DNA of 13,052 nucleotides from Candidatus Sphingobacterium stercoripullorum (GCA_019114715.1 DXEZ01000081.1:1-13052); one strand, 5' to 3'. Positions 1 to 8,546 are shown, counted from the first letter of the stretch. Translations and numbers: made by a program. Notes: generated from the sequence alone by a model not told the origin.

Positions 1-1108
1 GTGGCAGTCGGTAGTTTTCTTAGTAGCCCTAGCGGGATTATTCGCCTACACGGGAGGCTTAAAAACCGTGGCAAGGATCAATATCTTTCAGATGATTTTG
101 CTGATCGTAGTATCCTTACTACTAACTGTACTGGGGATTCATAAGGTAGGAGGCCTGGGCTCTTTAGTGCAGCAAACGCCAGATGATTTCTGGTCGCTCA
201 TTAGGCCGGCAAGCGATGCCGATTACCCATGGTATGCTATAGCACTGGGGTATCCCGTGGCAGCCATAGCCTTTTTCTGTACGGATCAAGCTATGGTGCA
301 ATCTGTTTTAGGAGCAAAGAACCTCGAGCAGGGGCAATTGGGAGTGAACTTTTTAGCCTGGCTGAAGATACTTTCTCTTCCGCTATTTATTCTAACAGGT
401 GTGCTGTGTTATGTATTGTTCCCTGATTTGGACGACCCTTCACTAGCTTACATGACCATGGTAACCAATTTGTTTCCAACCGGATTGAACGGCTTAGTGA
501 TTGTCGTGTTGATAGCAGTTTTAGTAGGTACCATTGGTTCCTCGCTGAACTCGCTGAGTACAGTCTTTACCATGGATATTTACTTAAAGCGTATCAATAG
601 CTCGGCAAGCAGTAAGCAGCTTACCTCCATTGGACGCATGACCATAATTATAGGTTGTATTGCTGCAGTGCTTATGGCTATTGCCATTGATAACATCAGG
701 GGGCTAAACTTATTTGATGTTTTTCAATCGATATTAGGCTTTATAGCACCACCGCTATCGGCCGTGTTTTTACTGGCAGTGCTGTGGAAAAGAACCAATA
801 AATTAGCCGTAAATGTCTTGCTGACCTTCGGTGCCATACTTAGTTTAGGAGTAGGGGCTTGTTACTTATGGGTATTCCCCTCCGAGCAGTTTGACTTCTG
901 GCCGCATTATTTGATGCTTTCTTTTTACCTGTTTGTATTTTTAACATTTTTAGGAATAGTGATTTCTCTAACCTTCAAAAAATCAGAATACGAGCTTGCA
1001 CATCAAAATCAAGCGATGATAAAAGGAGAGGCGCCAAGTCAAAAGGTGCGCTATGCTTGGGGAATTTTATTTGTTGTAATGCTGGTGTTATACATTGTTT
1101 TTAAATAA
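1..1108 (+). CDS. Sodium:solute symporter (SSS/SGLT-type), 5'-truncated by window edge
   Basis: This is the C-terminal part of an inner-membrane Na+-coupled solute transporter of the SSS family. The frame is open from base 2 to the stop at 1106-1108, so the real start lies outside the window and the ATG-like codon at 68 is internal. Family marks visible include YTGGLKTVARINIFQ at the truncated N-end (compare YTxxGGLxAVxxTDxxQ), CTDQAMVQSVLGAKNLEQ (strongly SGLT-like) and SSLNSLSTVFTMDIYLK, the helix that carries the Ser/Thr of the conserved Na2 site. About nine hydrophobic segments follow one another and the last one ends at the C-terminus. The rhamnosidase gene starts 7 nt after its stop, so it very probably imports a monosaccharide released by the neighbouring enzymes. 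L-rhamnose is a natural guess but cannot be read from the sequence. The family is confident; the substrate is unknown. Confidence 0.93.
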   Translation, partial: WQSVVFLVALAGLFAYTGGLKTVARINIFQMILLIVVSLLLTVLGIHKVGGLGSLVQQTPDDFWSLIRPASDADYPWYAIALGYPVAAIAFFCTDQAMVQSVLGAKNLEQGQLGVNFLAWLKILSLPLFILTGVLCYVLFPDLDDPSLAYMTMVTNLFPTGLNGLVIVVLIAVLVGTIGSSLNSLSTVFTMDIYLKRINSSASSKQLTSIGRMTIIIGCIAAVLMAIAIDNIRGLNLFDVFQSILGFIAPPLSAVFLLAVLWKRTNKLAVNVLLTFGAILSLGVGACYLWVFPSEQFDFWPHYLMLSFYLFVFLTFLGIVISLTFKKSEYELAHQNQAMIKGEAPSQKVRYAWGILFVVMLVLYIVFK

Positions 1109-1115
1109 AGAAATT

Positions 1116-3278
1116 ATGAGACGAATAGTTTTACTTGTTTTAGCGGTATGTTTTGCGAATTATCTGAGTGCGCAAAATCAAAGTGCTACTTGGATTTGGT
1201 ATCCAGGGGATTACGAGGTGTGGTTGAGTAACGACATGCAAAATAGGCGTACAGAAAGGGGAACCTTCTTCCCGCCGTTTTGGAAAATGGATAGCCATTA
1301 TGTGCTCGTGGAGTTCCATAAGGAGTTCCAGTTGGATAAGCCTGAGGAGATTAGTATATACGCCGAAGGGGTATACAACGTGAAAATCAACGGGAAGATG
1401 GTCCACGGGACACCCAGTAAACTCAAGCTAGACAAGGGGACCCAGAAGGTGACCATTAAAGTGCATAACCAGGCACATGTTCCCAGCTTAATGGTTCAAG
1501 GGGAAACGGTCAATACCAGTAAAGATTGGTTAGTAACTTTTGAAGATAAAGAGTGGATCGATGAAACAGGTAAAGCATCGGATGCATCGGGCACAACTTA
1601 CGTGAAGGTAGGCTATTGGAATTTCAATGACCCAGAGAATAAACCCTCTGCATTTAAGTTGCCAACGCGCCTAGAGCATGCCGTGTCTGTAACTCCACAT
1701 AAGGACGGTAAGCTGATTGATTTTGGGGTGAATACATTTGGGTTTTTAACGCTTAAAGATTTGAAAGGTAAGGGCCAGCTGGAAATCTATTACGGGGAGT
1801 CTAAAGAGGAAGCCCTGGGAATTGAAACTTGTGAAACATTGGATGTACTAGACATCAACAATAGCAGCCCAGCAGATACAACCTTGGAAAATTCAAAGGC
1901 CTTTCGCTACGTTTATGTGATTGGTGAAAATGACCTAGACTTCAAAGGTGCAGATATGCTGTATGAATATCTACCCGTAGAGGAGCGCGGTACCTTTAAA
2001 AGCTCGAACGATCGCTTGAATAAAATATGGGATGTGGCTAATTATACCATGGAGCTTACCTCTCGTGAATTTTATATCGACGGCATTAAGCGGGATAGGT
2101 GGATCTGGAGTGGCGATGCGTATCAATCCTATGCGATGAATTATTATTTAGGATTTGATCAAGAGACCGTTAAAAGAACGATATATGCCTTACGTGGCAA
2201 GGAGCCCACTCAAAGCCATATTAATACCATCATGGATTATAGCTTCTATTGGTTTTTAAGTATCTACGATTACTACCTGTATACGGGCGACAGAGAGTTT
2301 ATTGAAGCTATCTACCCGAGAATGCAAACCTTAATGGAGTTTGTGCTGGAAAGAAGAAATAAAGAAGGGCTGATGCAAGGGCTAGCTGGAGACTGGGTAT
2401 TTGTGGATTGGGCGGAAGGGCTCAGTAAAGAAGGAGCATTAAGCTTCGAGCAGCTGCTACTATGCAGGAGCCTAGAAACTATGGCCTTTTGTGCTGAGCT
2501 AGTTGGAGAGAACAAAGAGAAGGACTATTATAACGCAGAAGCGAAAGAGCTGAAAGATAAGATATTCAACTACTACTGGAACGAAAATAAGCAAGCCTTT
2601 GTGCACTCTGTAGTTGATGGGGAGCAAAGTGATAATGTGACGCGTTACACGAATATGTTTGCCATATTTTTTGATTACCTGAATGACCAACAAAAGCAAG
2701 GTGTAAAGAGCAATGTGCTTTTTAACGACGATGTGCAAAAAATACTCACCCCATATATGCGTTACTATGAGCTTGAAGCCTTATGCGCGCTGGATGAGAA
2801 AGACATCGTTATGCAAGAGATGCTGGATTATTGGGGAGGAATGTTAGATTTAGGGGCGACAACTTTTTGGGAAGAGTATAACCCAGAGAAACAAGGTGCC
2901 GATCACTATTCAATGTACGGTAGAGAGTTTGGAAAGAGCCTTTGTCACTCTTGGGGAGCTAGCCCAATTTACCTATTAGGGAAGTACTTTATTGGTGTGA
3001 AGCCAACCTCGCCGGCCTACGATACGTATTTAATAGAACCCTATTTATCCACGTTAGAGTGGATGGAAGGAACTGTTCCGACGCCACAAGGAGATATAAA
3101 GGTACACATGGATAACCAGACGTTGACGCTAAGTGCACCCCACGGTGTAGGAACCTTAAGGTTAAACAGTAGCATCGTGCCAACTGCAAACAAAGGGGAG
3201 TTCACAAAAGTGGGAGACAACCTGTACGAGATGCGTATCGACAAGGATTTTGAATATAAAATAAACTATAAAAAGTAA
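1116..3278 (+). CDS. GH78 alpha-L-rhamnosidase, exported
   Basis: Predicted inverting glycosidase that removes terminal alpha-L-rhamnose from glycans, probably in the periplasm. I chose ATG 1116 because it starts a clean signal peptide (MRRIVLLVLAVCFANYLSAQ, cut before NQ); a longer frame from a TTG at 1095 would overlap the symporter stop. The product is 720 aa, compact for the family. It has an N-terminal beta-sandwich region (about 25-285), an (alpha/alpha)6-barrel (about 290-640) and a C-terminal beta domain. The active-site strip DGIKRDRWIWSGDA (D322-A335) matches the GH78 D-x4-E-x6-D pattern known from Bacillus RhaB (D567/E572/D579), but the middle acidic residue is Asp327 rather than Glu. 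GATTFWEE holds E586, aligned with the proposed general base. The order and 7-nt spacing suggest an operon with the symporter and the GH106 gene. The family is confident; the exact linkage is unknown. Confidence 0.93.
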   Translation: MRRIVLLVLAVCFANYLSAQNQSATWIWYPGDYEVWLSNDMQNRRTERGTFFPPFWKMDSHYVLVEFHKEFQLDKPEEISIYAEGVYNVKINGKMVHGTPSKLKLDKGTQKVTIKVHNQAHVPSLMVQGETVNTSKDWLVTFEDKEWIDETGKASDASGTTYVKVGYWNFNDPENKPSAFKLPTRLEHAVSVTPHKDGKLIDFGVNTFGFLTLKDLKGKGQLEIYYGESKEEALGIETCETLDVLDINNSSPADTTLENSKAFRYVYVIGENDLDFKGADMLYEYLPVEERGTFKSSNDRLNKIWDVANYTMELTSREFYIDGIKRDRWIWSGDAYQSYAMNYYLGFDQETVKRTIYALRGKEPTQSHINTIMDYSFYWFLSIYDYYLYTGDREFIEAIYPRMQTLMEFVLERRNKEGLMQGLAGDWVFVDWAEGLSKEGALSFEQLLLCRSLETMAFCAELVGENKEKDYYNAEAKELKDKIFNYYWNENKQAFVHSVVDGEQSDNVTRYTNMFAIFFDYLNDQQKQGVKSNVLFNDDVQKILTPYMRYYELEALCALDEKDIVMQEMLDYWGGMLDLGATTFWEEYNPEKQGADHYSMYGREFGKSLCHSWGASPIYLLGKYFIGVKPTSPAYDTYLIEPYLSTLEWMEGTVPTPQGDIKVHMDNQTLTLSAPHGVGTLRLNSSIVPTANKGEFTKVGDNLYEMRIDKDFEYKINYKK

Positions 3279-3333
3279 TTGATTGTAGAGATTCTAGCCA
3301 CTAAGGCGGAATGCTTTTGATAAATAATTAGAA

Positions 3334-6300
3334 ATGTTGAATGTACGAGGGCTAAGTATTGCCATTTTATGGGTTCTTACCGCTGCGGTAAGTGGGGCTT
3401 TAGCGCAGATAAAGGGGATTCCCAATCAGGTTCTAAAGTTGAATGAGGATTCTTTTAAGGAGGCTAAGCCTTGGGTGGTTTGGTATTTTATGCACGAGAG
3501 CTATTCAAAAGAAGGGATCAAGGCAGACTTGAAGGCTATGGCAGAAAATGGCATCGCAGGTGCTTATTTTACGCCCATTAAGCCAGCTACAAATCCTCCA
3601 TTATACGATCCGCCGCTGCCTACTTTATCGGAAGGGTGGTGGGACATGTTTACCTACATGGTAGAACAAGCCGAAGTGTATGGTATACAAATAGCTCTGT
3701 TTCCTAATGATGGATTCGCCACAGCCGCTGGCCCATGGATTACTCCAGATAAGTCCATGCAGAAAATTGTTTCTGCTGAAGCGTACCTTAAGATCGATAA
3801 AAAAACCAAGGGTGCGAAGATTGATTTACCAAAACCAGAAATTATTGAAGGGTATTATAAAGACCTGAGCTTAGTGGCTATACCGGTTAAAAAGCAGTTT
3901 AGGAGTAGTGTATCGGAAAATGTGCAAGTTACAAGCAGTTATTCTGAGGATATTTCAAGAATTGCAAACCCAGAAAACGAGGAACACTTCATCACTTCTG
4001 AGCCGGGGTGGATCCAATATGAGTTTGAGAGCCCCTTTCCAATGAATTCTTTGAAGATCGATTGGAAAGCCTCCAACTACCAGGTCAATAGACTGGATGT
4101 TTATGCAAGCCACGATGGGGAAGAGTTTTTTAAAGTAACCAAACTCAATTCGCCCAGAATGGGCTGGTTAGATTGGGATAATGGCGTAACGCATACTTTG
4201 CCAGCAACTACCGCTAAGTTCTTTAGGTTTGTTTATGACCCGGCAGGTTCGGAACCTGGTGCTGAAGATTTAGATGTCGGAAAATGGAAGCCTAGCTTGA
4301 AGTTCAATGCAATAAGCTTATATGAAGAGCCTAGGATCAACCAAATAGAAGGTAAGACAGGTGAAATATGGAGGGTTTCAGAGTACACCAAGTCTTCAGA
4401 TGTTTCAAAAGAGAACATCCTTCAAAGTAAAAAGGCCATTGCCTTAGACCCCAGCAGCATTAGTGGAGATCAAATCACCTATAGCCTTCCAAAAGGTCTA
4501 TGGAAGATCGTTCGGGTGGGACACACCTCAACCGGTCATAAGAATGAGACTGCAGGTGCTGGTAAAGGCTTAGAGGCCGATAAGCTCGATAAAGAAGTCA
4601 TGGCCTTTCAGTTTGAGAAATGGTACGGTGAGGCTAGAAAGCGTGTAGGAAAAGAGCTTGCCGATAAGGTGCTTACTGTGTACCATATTGACTCCTGGGA
4701 ATCGGGTAGCCAAAATTGGACGCCAAGCATGTACCAAGAATTCAAAAAAAGGAGAGGGTATGCACTGGATAAATACTGGCCTGTCTTAGCGGGTTATGTG
4801 GTGGATGATGTTGAGACGTCAGAAGCCTTTTTATACGATTATCGACTAACCATTTCGGAGCTGTTGGCAGAAAATGGCTTTGCTACGCTAAGAGAGAAAG
4901 CACATGAATACGGCGTTTTGTTTACGGCAGAAACTACCGCTCCGGTGATGACTGGAGATGGGCTGAGTCATTATTTTTATACCGATAAAGCCATGGGGGA
5001 GTTTTGGTTTAGGAGCCCTTCGCACGATAAGCCCACTGACGTCCTAGATGCCGTCTCAGGCGGACATATTTACGGGAAGAATACCATCATGGCCGAGGCC
5101 TTTACCCAAATTAGAATGCAGTGGGATGAACACCCTGGGGTTTTAAAGCCGGTGCAGGATAGGAATTATGCCTTAGGTATAAACAATTTGCAATACCATT
5201 TATTCACCCACAACCCATGGATGGATAGAAAGCCAGGGATGACTCTCGATGGCGTAGGTATATACTTTCAAAGGGATCAAACCTGGTGGGAGCAGGGACG
5301 TGAATGGGTAAACTATGCTATACGTTCGCAGCAACTGTTGCAGCATGGTAAGCCCGTTCGTCAGATAGCTGTTTTTACGGGCGATGAAATTCCTAGAAGA
5401 TCCTTGCTTCCCGATAGGCTGGTAGATGTTCTTCCGGGATTAATTGGTGAGAAAAGAACGCAAAGGACCTATGAAAGGCTAGAGAATAAAGGTAACCCAA
5501 TGCAAAAGGTGGCTTCAGTAAGCACTACAGCGAATATGTATAATCCAGAAGACTGGGTGGATCCACTAAAGGGGTATGCATACGATTCATTCAACCCAGA
5601 TGTGTTATTGAATCATGCGCAAGTGAGGGGGAATAAAGTGGTGTTCTCCGACTATATAGCCTACGACCTTCTAGTGATACCTGCTAATCACATCTTAAAT
5701 AGGCAAGGAAAGCGCTTTGATTACCACTCCTTGAAAGGCTTAGTGGAACTCATTGAACAAGGTGCAATCGTGTTGTTTCAAGAACTACCCGAGCAAGTAC
5801 GTGGTATTCCTAATAAAAATCAAGCGAAGGAATTTAAAAGTCTCCTTGGGAGGTTATCTTCCGGGCTGAAAGAAACTACATTAAATGGCTCTGGTATACT
5901 GGGGAAACAGCTAGGTAAGGGCCAGGTTTACGTGGGTGCATATGCTGGAGAATCGCTTTCTGAACTCGGCGTAAATGAAGATGTAATAATTGATGATAAA
6001 AGAAATGAGCACATTTCTTGGAACCATAGAAGAGCAGACGGTATTGATATTTATTTTGTAGCTAGCAGCGATAGCGTGCAAAGGAATGCGAAGCTTTCTT
6101 TTCATGAGGTCCGTTCTGCAGCCTACTTATACCACCCGGTAAGCGATCGCTTGGAGTCTCTTGAGTTAATAAAAAATCAAGAGGGCCGGTATGAAGTAGA
6201 GTTAGACTTTGAGGGTTATCAATCGTATTTTATACTATTTAGTGATAGCCCGCAGGTGAGTGCGCCCACTCTTGCTTTAGCAAGTGAAAAAGAAATACAA

Positions 6301-6762
6301 AGTAATTGGACTTTAGAGCTAAAAGGTGTGGAGCACGAGTCCATATCTTTAAAGAGTCCTAAGTTTTGGACTGCTCAGGATAATGAGGAGGTGAAATACC
6401 ATTCCGGTGAGGGCGTGTATAGCACCACATTTGATGCAGCAGCTGTTGAGAGCGGTCAGCGTGTCTATTTGGAGCTGGATCAGGTGGAAAGCATGGCAGA
6501 AGTTACCATCAATGGAAAGGATGTTGGAGTAATCTGGACCAAGCCTTATCAAATAGATGTCAGTGACTTCTTGAAAGATGGAAAGAACCATCTAGAAATT
6601 AAAGTTGTTAATACCTGGGGTAATCGCTTTTATTACGAGAGCAACTTTAATGTAAAGGATAAGAAAATTCAAACCACTGCATCGAGTAAGTTTTTAAAAG
6701 GATTATTGCCATCGGGACTTCAAGGTAATATAAAACTGGTGTATTACAACCAGGCTCCATGA
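3334..6762 (+). CDS. GH106 alpha-L-rhamnosidase, exported
   Basis: Large (1142 aa) glycosidase of family GH106, a family of Ca2+-dependent inverting alpha-L-rhamnosidases that includes BT0986 of the rhamnogalacturonan-II pathway. The start gives a signal peptide ending GALAQ. The N-terminal barrel begins near residue 43 (PWVVWYFMHE..., then KEGIKADLKAMAENGIAGAY). About residues 199-338 form a galactose-binding/discoidin-like insert. The catalytic part resumes with YHIDSWESGSQNW (E456), ETTAPVMTGDGL (E533) and IMAEAFTQ (E588). E456 and E588 are 132 residues apart, the spacing I recall for the BT0986 catalytic pair E461/E593. The C-end (about 1044-1105, AEVTINGKDVGVIWTKPYQI) is the jelly-roll domain usual in the family. 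It lies 55 nt after the GH78 gene and is probably co-transcribed. Having two different rhamnosidase families side by side suggests two rhamnosyl linkages in one substrate. Full length, no lesions seen. Confidence 0.94.
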   Translation: MLNVRGLSIAILWVLTAAVSGALAQIKGIPNQVLKLNEDSFKEAKPWVVWYFMHESYSKEGIKADLKAMAENGIAGAYFTPIKPATNPPLYDPPLPTLSEGWWDMFTYMVEQAEVYGIQIALFPNDGFATAAGPWITPDKSMQKIVSAEAYLKIDKKTKGAKIDLPKPEIIEGYYKDLSLVAIPVKKQFRSSVSENVQVTSSYSEDISRIANPENEEHFITSEPGWIQYEFESPFPMNSLKIDWKASNYQVNRLDVYASHDGEEFFKVTKLNSPRMGWLDWDNGVTHTLPATTAKFFRFVYDPAGSEPGAEDLDVGKWKPSLKFNAISLYEEPRINQIEGKTGEIWRVSEYTKSSDVSKENILQSKKAIALDPSSISGDQITYSLPKGLWKIVRVGHTSTGHKNETAGAGKGLEADKLDKEVMAFQFEKWYGEARKRVGKELADKVLTVYHIDSWESGSQNWTPSMYQEFKKRRGYALDKYWPVLAGYVVDDVETSEAFLYDYRLTISELLAENGFATLREKAHEYGVLFTAETTAPVMTGDGLSHYFYTDKAMGEFWFRSPSHDKPTDVLDAVSGGHIYGKNTIMAEAFTQIRMQWDEHPGVLKPVQDRNYALGINNLQYHLFTHNPWMDRKPGMTLDGVGIYFQRDQTWWEQGREWVNYAIRSQQLLQHGKPVRQIAVFTGDEIPRRSLLPDRLVDVLPGLIGEKRTQRTYERLENKGNPMQKVASVSTTANMYNPEDWVDPLKGYAYDSFNPDVLLNHAQVRGNKVVFSDYIAYDLLVIPANHILNRQGKRFDYHSLKGLVELIEQGAIVLFQELPEQVRGIPNKNQAKEFKSLLGRLSSGLKETTLNGSGILGKQLGKGQVYVGAYAGESLSELGVNEDVIIDDKRNEHISWNHRRADGIDIYFVASSDSVQRNAKLSFHEVRSAAYLYHPVSDRLESLELIKNQEGRYEVELDFEGYQSYFILFSDSPQVSAPTLALASEKEIQSNWTLELKGVEHESISLKSPKFWTAQDNEEVKYHSGEGVYSTTFDAAAVESGQRVYLELDQVESMAEVTINGKDVGVIWTKPYQIDVSDFLKDGKNHLEIKVVNTWGNRFYYESNFNVKDKKIQTTASSKFLKGLLPSGLQGNIKLVYYNQAP

Positions 6763-6797
6763 AATAGCGGGTAGATAAGTAATATAATATTTCAAAC

Positions 6798-6858
6798 AGC
6801 CACAGGGGAGGAATCGTATGCGCTCTTTTTTTCCGAACCTCGTGGCTTGTTTGTTTTT
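6798..6858 (+). terminator. Candidate terminator after the GH106 gene
   Basis: AGCCAC (6798-6803) pairs with GTGGCT (6842-6847). The adjoining GGGG (6805-6808) can extend the stem with CCTC (6838-6841), and the T-rich TTGTTTGTTTTT follows. The loop is long (about 30 nt) and the extended stem is imperfect, so this is only a plausible end for the symporter-GH78-GH106 unit. The rest of 6763-7029 shows no gene; a short G/C hairpin (CACTGGG-ACA-CCCAAAGTG, about 6957-6975) lies just past the 3' end of the minus-strand Hip operon and might serve that operon instead. Confidence 0.3.
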
Positions 6859-7029
6859 AATACTTTGTCATTATTACTGAAAAAGTGCTAAGACTTTCTT
6901 TGAAAAACAAAGCTGTTTATAGTGAGTTATAAACACGAAAAACGTAAGCTGACTTTGACACTGGGACACCCAAAGTGAACTTTACAGGGGCTGAATCCGA
7001 ATTGTTTAGCCGGTTTTTAGGCGGCAAGT

Positions 7030-7950
7030 TTATAGACTAATCTGTTTTCTTTTCTCATCCAAAATTTGAACATACCTTTCTTTGTATTCATCTGTTAAAA
7101 AACTACTATCAATCCACTGGTAAGCCTGCTTGAATTGTTTGGAGAAATCTTTGTAAATGTTATCTCTAACGGTTGTTGTTAGCCTGATGTTTATAGCAAA
7201 TTGGTCAAAATCTGTACGATTGATTTTCCGCTTTCGACCGTTTAGTGTTAAGGCCAAGTCTTCTTTGTCTTCTGGATAGATTAAATTTACATTCAGTAAA
7301 TCATAAGCTGGAGAGAATAAAACTCCTATATCGGTATGGATCAAAGAAAAGTTTTTTAGATGCATATCGTTATTGCCTGTTAAAAAACAAAACAAGACCA
7401 ATCTGAAATATTTGGTGACATCCAAGCCTGAGTTGGTAGCGTATTTCTTAATTATTTTACCGGCTCGTTCGTAGGAGCTTTTGTATTTTTGTTCCGTTAA
7501 TAGTTCGGACAGTTGGCAGAAGTCTTCAACGTGGATTTTCTTGTTTTTCGATCGATCAAATCGTTTTGTGATATAAGCGAGTTCTCCCGTAGTTGTGGGG
7601 ATTAAAGCATGTTTAGCAGTTTCAATCTTAAATAAATTTGCTAAATGCATCGTCAGATCTTCTACTTCTGGCATAAAAGCAAATTCAGAAGATTGTGGTT
7701 TTAGGATATACTCATTCCATAAGCCACCTAAAGTCAATCGCTTATTACCCTCTTGTAAGCTTAAGGATATCTTGGGCTGAACACCGGTTAAACCCACCCG
7801 CTCATTGACCGTATTTACTGCGAGTTGATTTAACTGCTCTTTATTTAGTTCTAGCATAGGGATTCTAGTAACTCCAAAAAACATTTTAGAGCAATTGGGG
7901 TGATACGATTCTGTTTCAACAGGTTGATAGCAGAATAAACAGTTACTCAT
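7030..7950 (-). CDS. hipA: HipA-type toxin kinase (HipT-like, lacks the N-terminal HipA domain)
   Basis: A 306-aa serine/threonine kinase of the HipA family. Characterised members phosphorylate aminoacyl-tRNA synthetases (GltX for HipA, TrpS for HipT) and so stop translation; the target here is unknown. Visible parts in order: a zinc-ribbon-like start (C4xxC7...H17xxC20), GVQPKISL (56-63, the Gly-rich/autophosphorylation loop region), YILKP (K84, probable ATP lysine), ITKRFDR (127-133), catalytic GNNDMHLKNFSL (D195, N200) and the Mg2+-binding AYDLLN (D217). All core kinase residues are present, so it should be active. Full-length HipA is about 440 aa; the missing N-terminal subdomain is supplied by the adjacent gene. 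The ATG overlaps that gene's stop by 8 nt (ATGAGTAA), implying translational coupling. Its strand is opposite to all the carbohydrate genes. Confidence 0.92.
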   Translation of the reverse strand: MSNCLFCYQPVETESYHPNCSKMFFGVTRIPMLELNKEQLNQLAVNTVNERVGLTGVQPKISLSLQEGNKRLTLGGLWNEYILKPQSSEFAFMPEVEDLTMHLANLFKIETAKHALIPTTTGELAYITKRFDRSKNKKIHVEDFCQLSELLTEQKYKSSYERAGKIIKKYATNSGLDVTKYFRLVLFCFLTGNNDMHLKNFSLIHTDIGVLFSPAYDLLNVNLIYPEDKEDLALTLNGRKRKINRTDFDQFAINIRLTTTVRDNIYKDFSKQFKQAYQWIDSSFLTDEYKERYVQILDEKRKQISL

Positions 7951-8275
7951 GATCTTCCTTTATTAAATGTACAGAAACAGCACCAATTGTATCCCTGCAT
8001 AAATTATTTAATAGCTCGAAGCGGTCCCTTGGATTCAGTTTCCAGTGGTTTTTACCAAACTCTAATAGCCAGCCTTCAGGTATTAAGCCGTCAAAAAAAG
8101 GGAAAAGGACCTTGCTGTGGTAAGTAATGTCTGAAATGGGTAAGGTTAAACTAACTCCTTGGGGGTTAGGGCTGCCTAAATATGCTTTTTCGTAGTAAAA
8201 TGAATAGCCATTATCACCTTCAACTAAAATTCCGGTTAACTGATTGTGGAAATATATTTTTGCTTTTCTAGTCAT
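7943..8275 (-). CDS. Stand-alone HipA N-terminal domain protein (HipS-like, probable antitoxin)
   Basis: A 110-aa protein equivalent to the first subdomain of HipA (the 'couple_hipA' region). Diagnostic signs are the small beta-rich start (AKIYFHNQLTGILVEGDNGYSF), YLGSPNPQGVSLTLP and the hallmark LFPFFDGLIPEGWLLE, followed by a helical end. In the HipBST system of enteropathogenic E. coli the equivalent split protein HipS is itself the antitoxin that neutralises HipT, while HipB mainly binds DNA and strengthens the effect. By analogy this protein may hold the downstream kinase in check. Its ATG (8273-8275) overlaps the TGA of the ruined hipB frame as ATGA, so the original three-gene operon was tightly coupled: hipB, then this gene, then the kinase with an 8-nt overlap. 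No damage is visible in this frame. The domain is confident; the antitoxin role is inferred. Confidence 0.85.
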   Translation of the reverse strand: MTRKAKIYFHNQLTGILVEGDNGYSFYYEKAYLGSPNPQGVSLTLPISDITYHSKVLFPFFDGLIPEGWLLEFGKNHWKLNPRDRFELLNNLCRDTIGAVSVHLIKEDHE

Positions 8276-8468
8276 AGTTCTCGGGTTTTATCGATAACTC
8301 CAACCTCTTTACCAAACATCATTTTTTTATCTAAACGGAGGTTTTTCCCTGCTCTAAATCACTCCCTAAGCGGAGACCTACGCCATCATTTAATGCTAAC
8401 TCTTCCTGTGTTAATCTTAGCTCTTTGCGTTTTTGCTTCAAAAATAGTCGTTATGAGTTTATCTCTAT
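8272..8468 (-). pseudogene. Decayed hipB-type (y4mF-like) HTH antitoxin gene
   Basis: No intact frame exists here, but reading the minus strand recovers a HipB/XRE-type repressor in pieces. From 8468 down, one frame reads IEINS-stop-RLF, then LKQKRKELRLTQEELALND and GVGLRLGSDLEQGK before meeting TAG (8331-8333). The expected continuation, NLRLDKKMMFGKEVGVIDK then TREL and stop, is found in a second frame from 8343 to the TGA at 8272-8274. Lesions visible: no ATG at the expected start (ATA at 8466-8468), a nonsense TAA (8451-8453), a one-base frameshift near 8343/8344, and probably a few missing codons after LRLDK. Related proteins have the pattern KxKRKxLxLTQEELAxxAGVGLRFxRxLEQGKxxLRLDKV, from memory. 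The terminal TGA still overlaps the HipS-like ATG as ATGA, which shows its former place as first gene of the operon. Several independent lesions argue against a simple sequencing error. Confidence 0.8.
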
Positions 8469-8506
8469 AGCCTTTCAGGTGTAAATATATGCGGAATTAT
8501 TAAATA

Positions 8507-8522
8507 ATACCAGATCGGGTAT
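8507..8522. promoter_or_regulatory. Candidate HipB operator, proximal site (O1)
   Basis: ATACC-N6-GGTAT is a perfect 5+5 inverted repeat located about 39 bp upstream of the start of the decayed hipB frame on the minus strand. Known E. coli HipB operators are also short inverted repeats with a fixed spacer (TATCC-N8-GGATA). A weak Bacteroidota -7-like box (TATATTTA on the minus strand, 8482-8489) lies about 20 bp downstream, so O1 would cover the -33 region. Function is inferred from position and symmetry. Confidence 0.45.
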
Positions 8523-8546
8523 AGTTTGTTGGAAAACAGTTTTATT

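Noticed and set aside
1095..1115. TTG at 1095 as the GH78 start
   Set aside because: It would put MFLNKEI ahead of the signal peptide and overlap the symporter gene; ATG 1116 fits better.
6948..7040. A 30-codon plus-strand frame with protein-like content (PKVNFTGAESELFSRFLGGK) in the spacer after the GH106 gene
   Set aside because: It has no start codon, is too short to be significant, overlaps the kinase 3' end by 11 nt and matches nothing I recognise; it may be a gene remnant or chance.
8246..8470. 74-aa open frame on the plus strand
   Set aside because: It is antisense to the rebuilt hipB remnant and the start of the HipS-like gene; its composition is low in meaning and no domain is visible.
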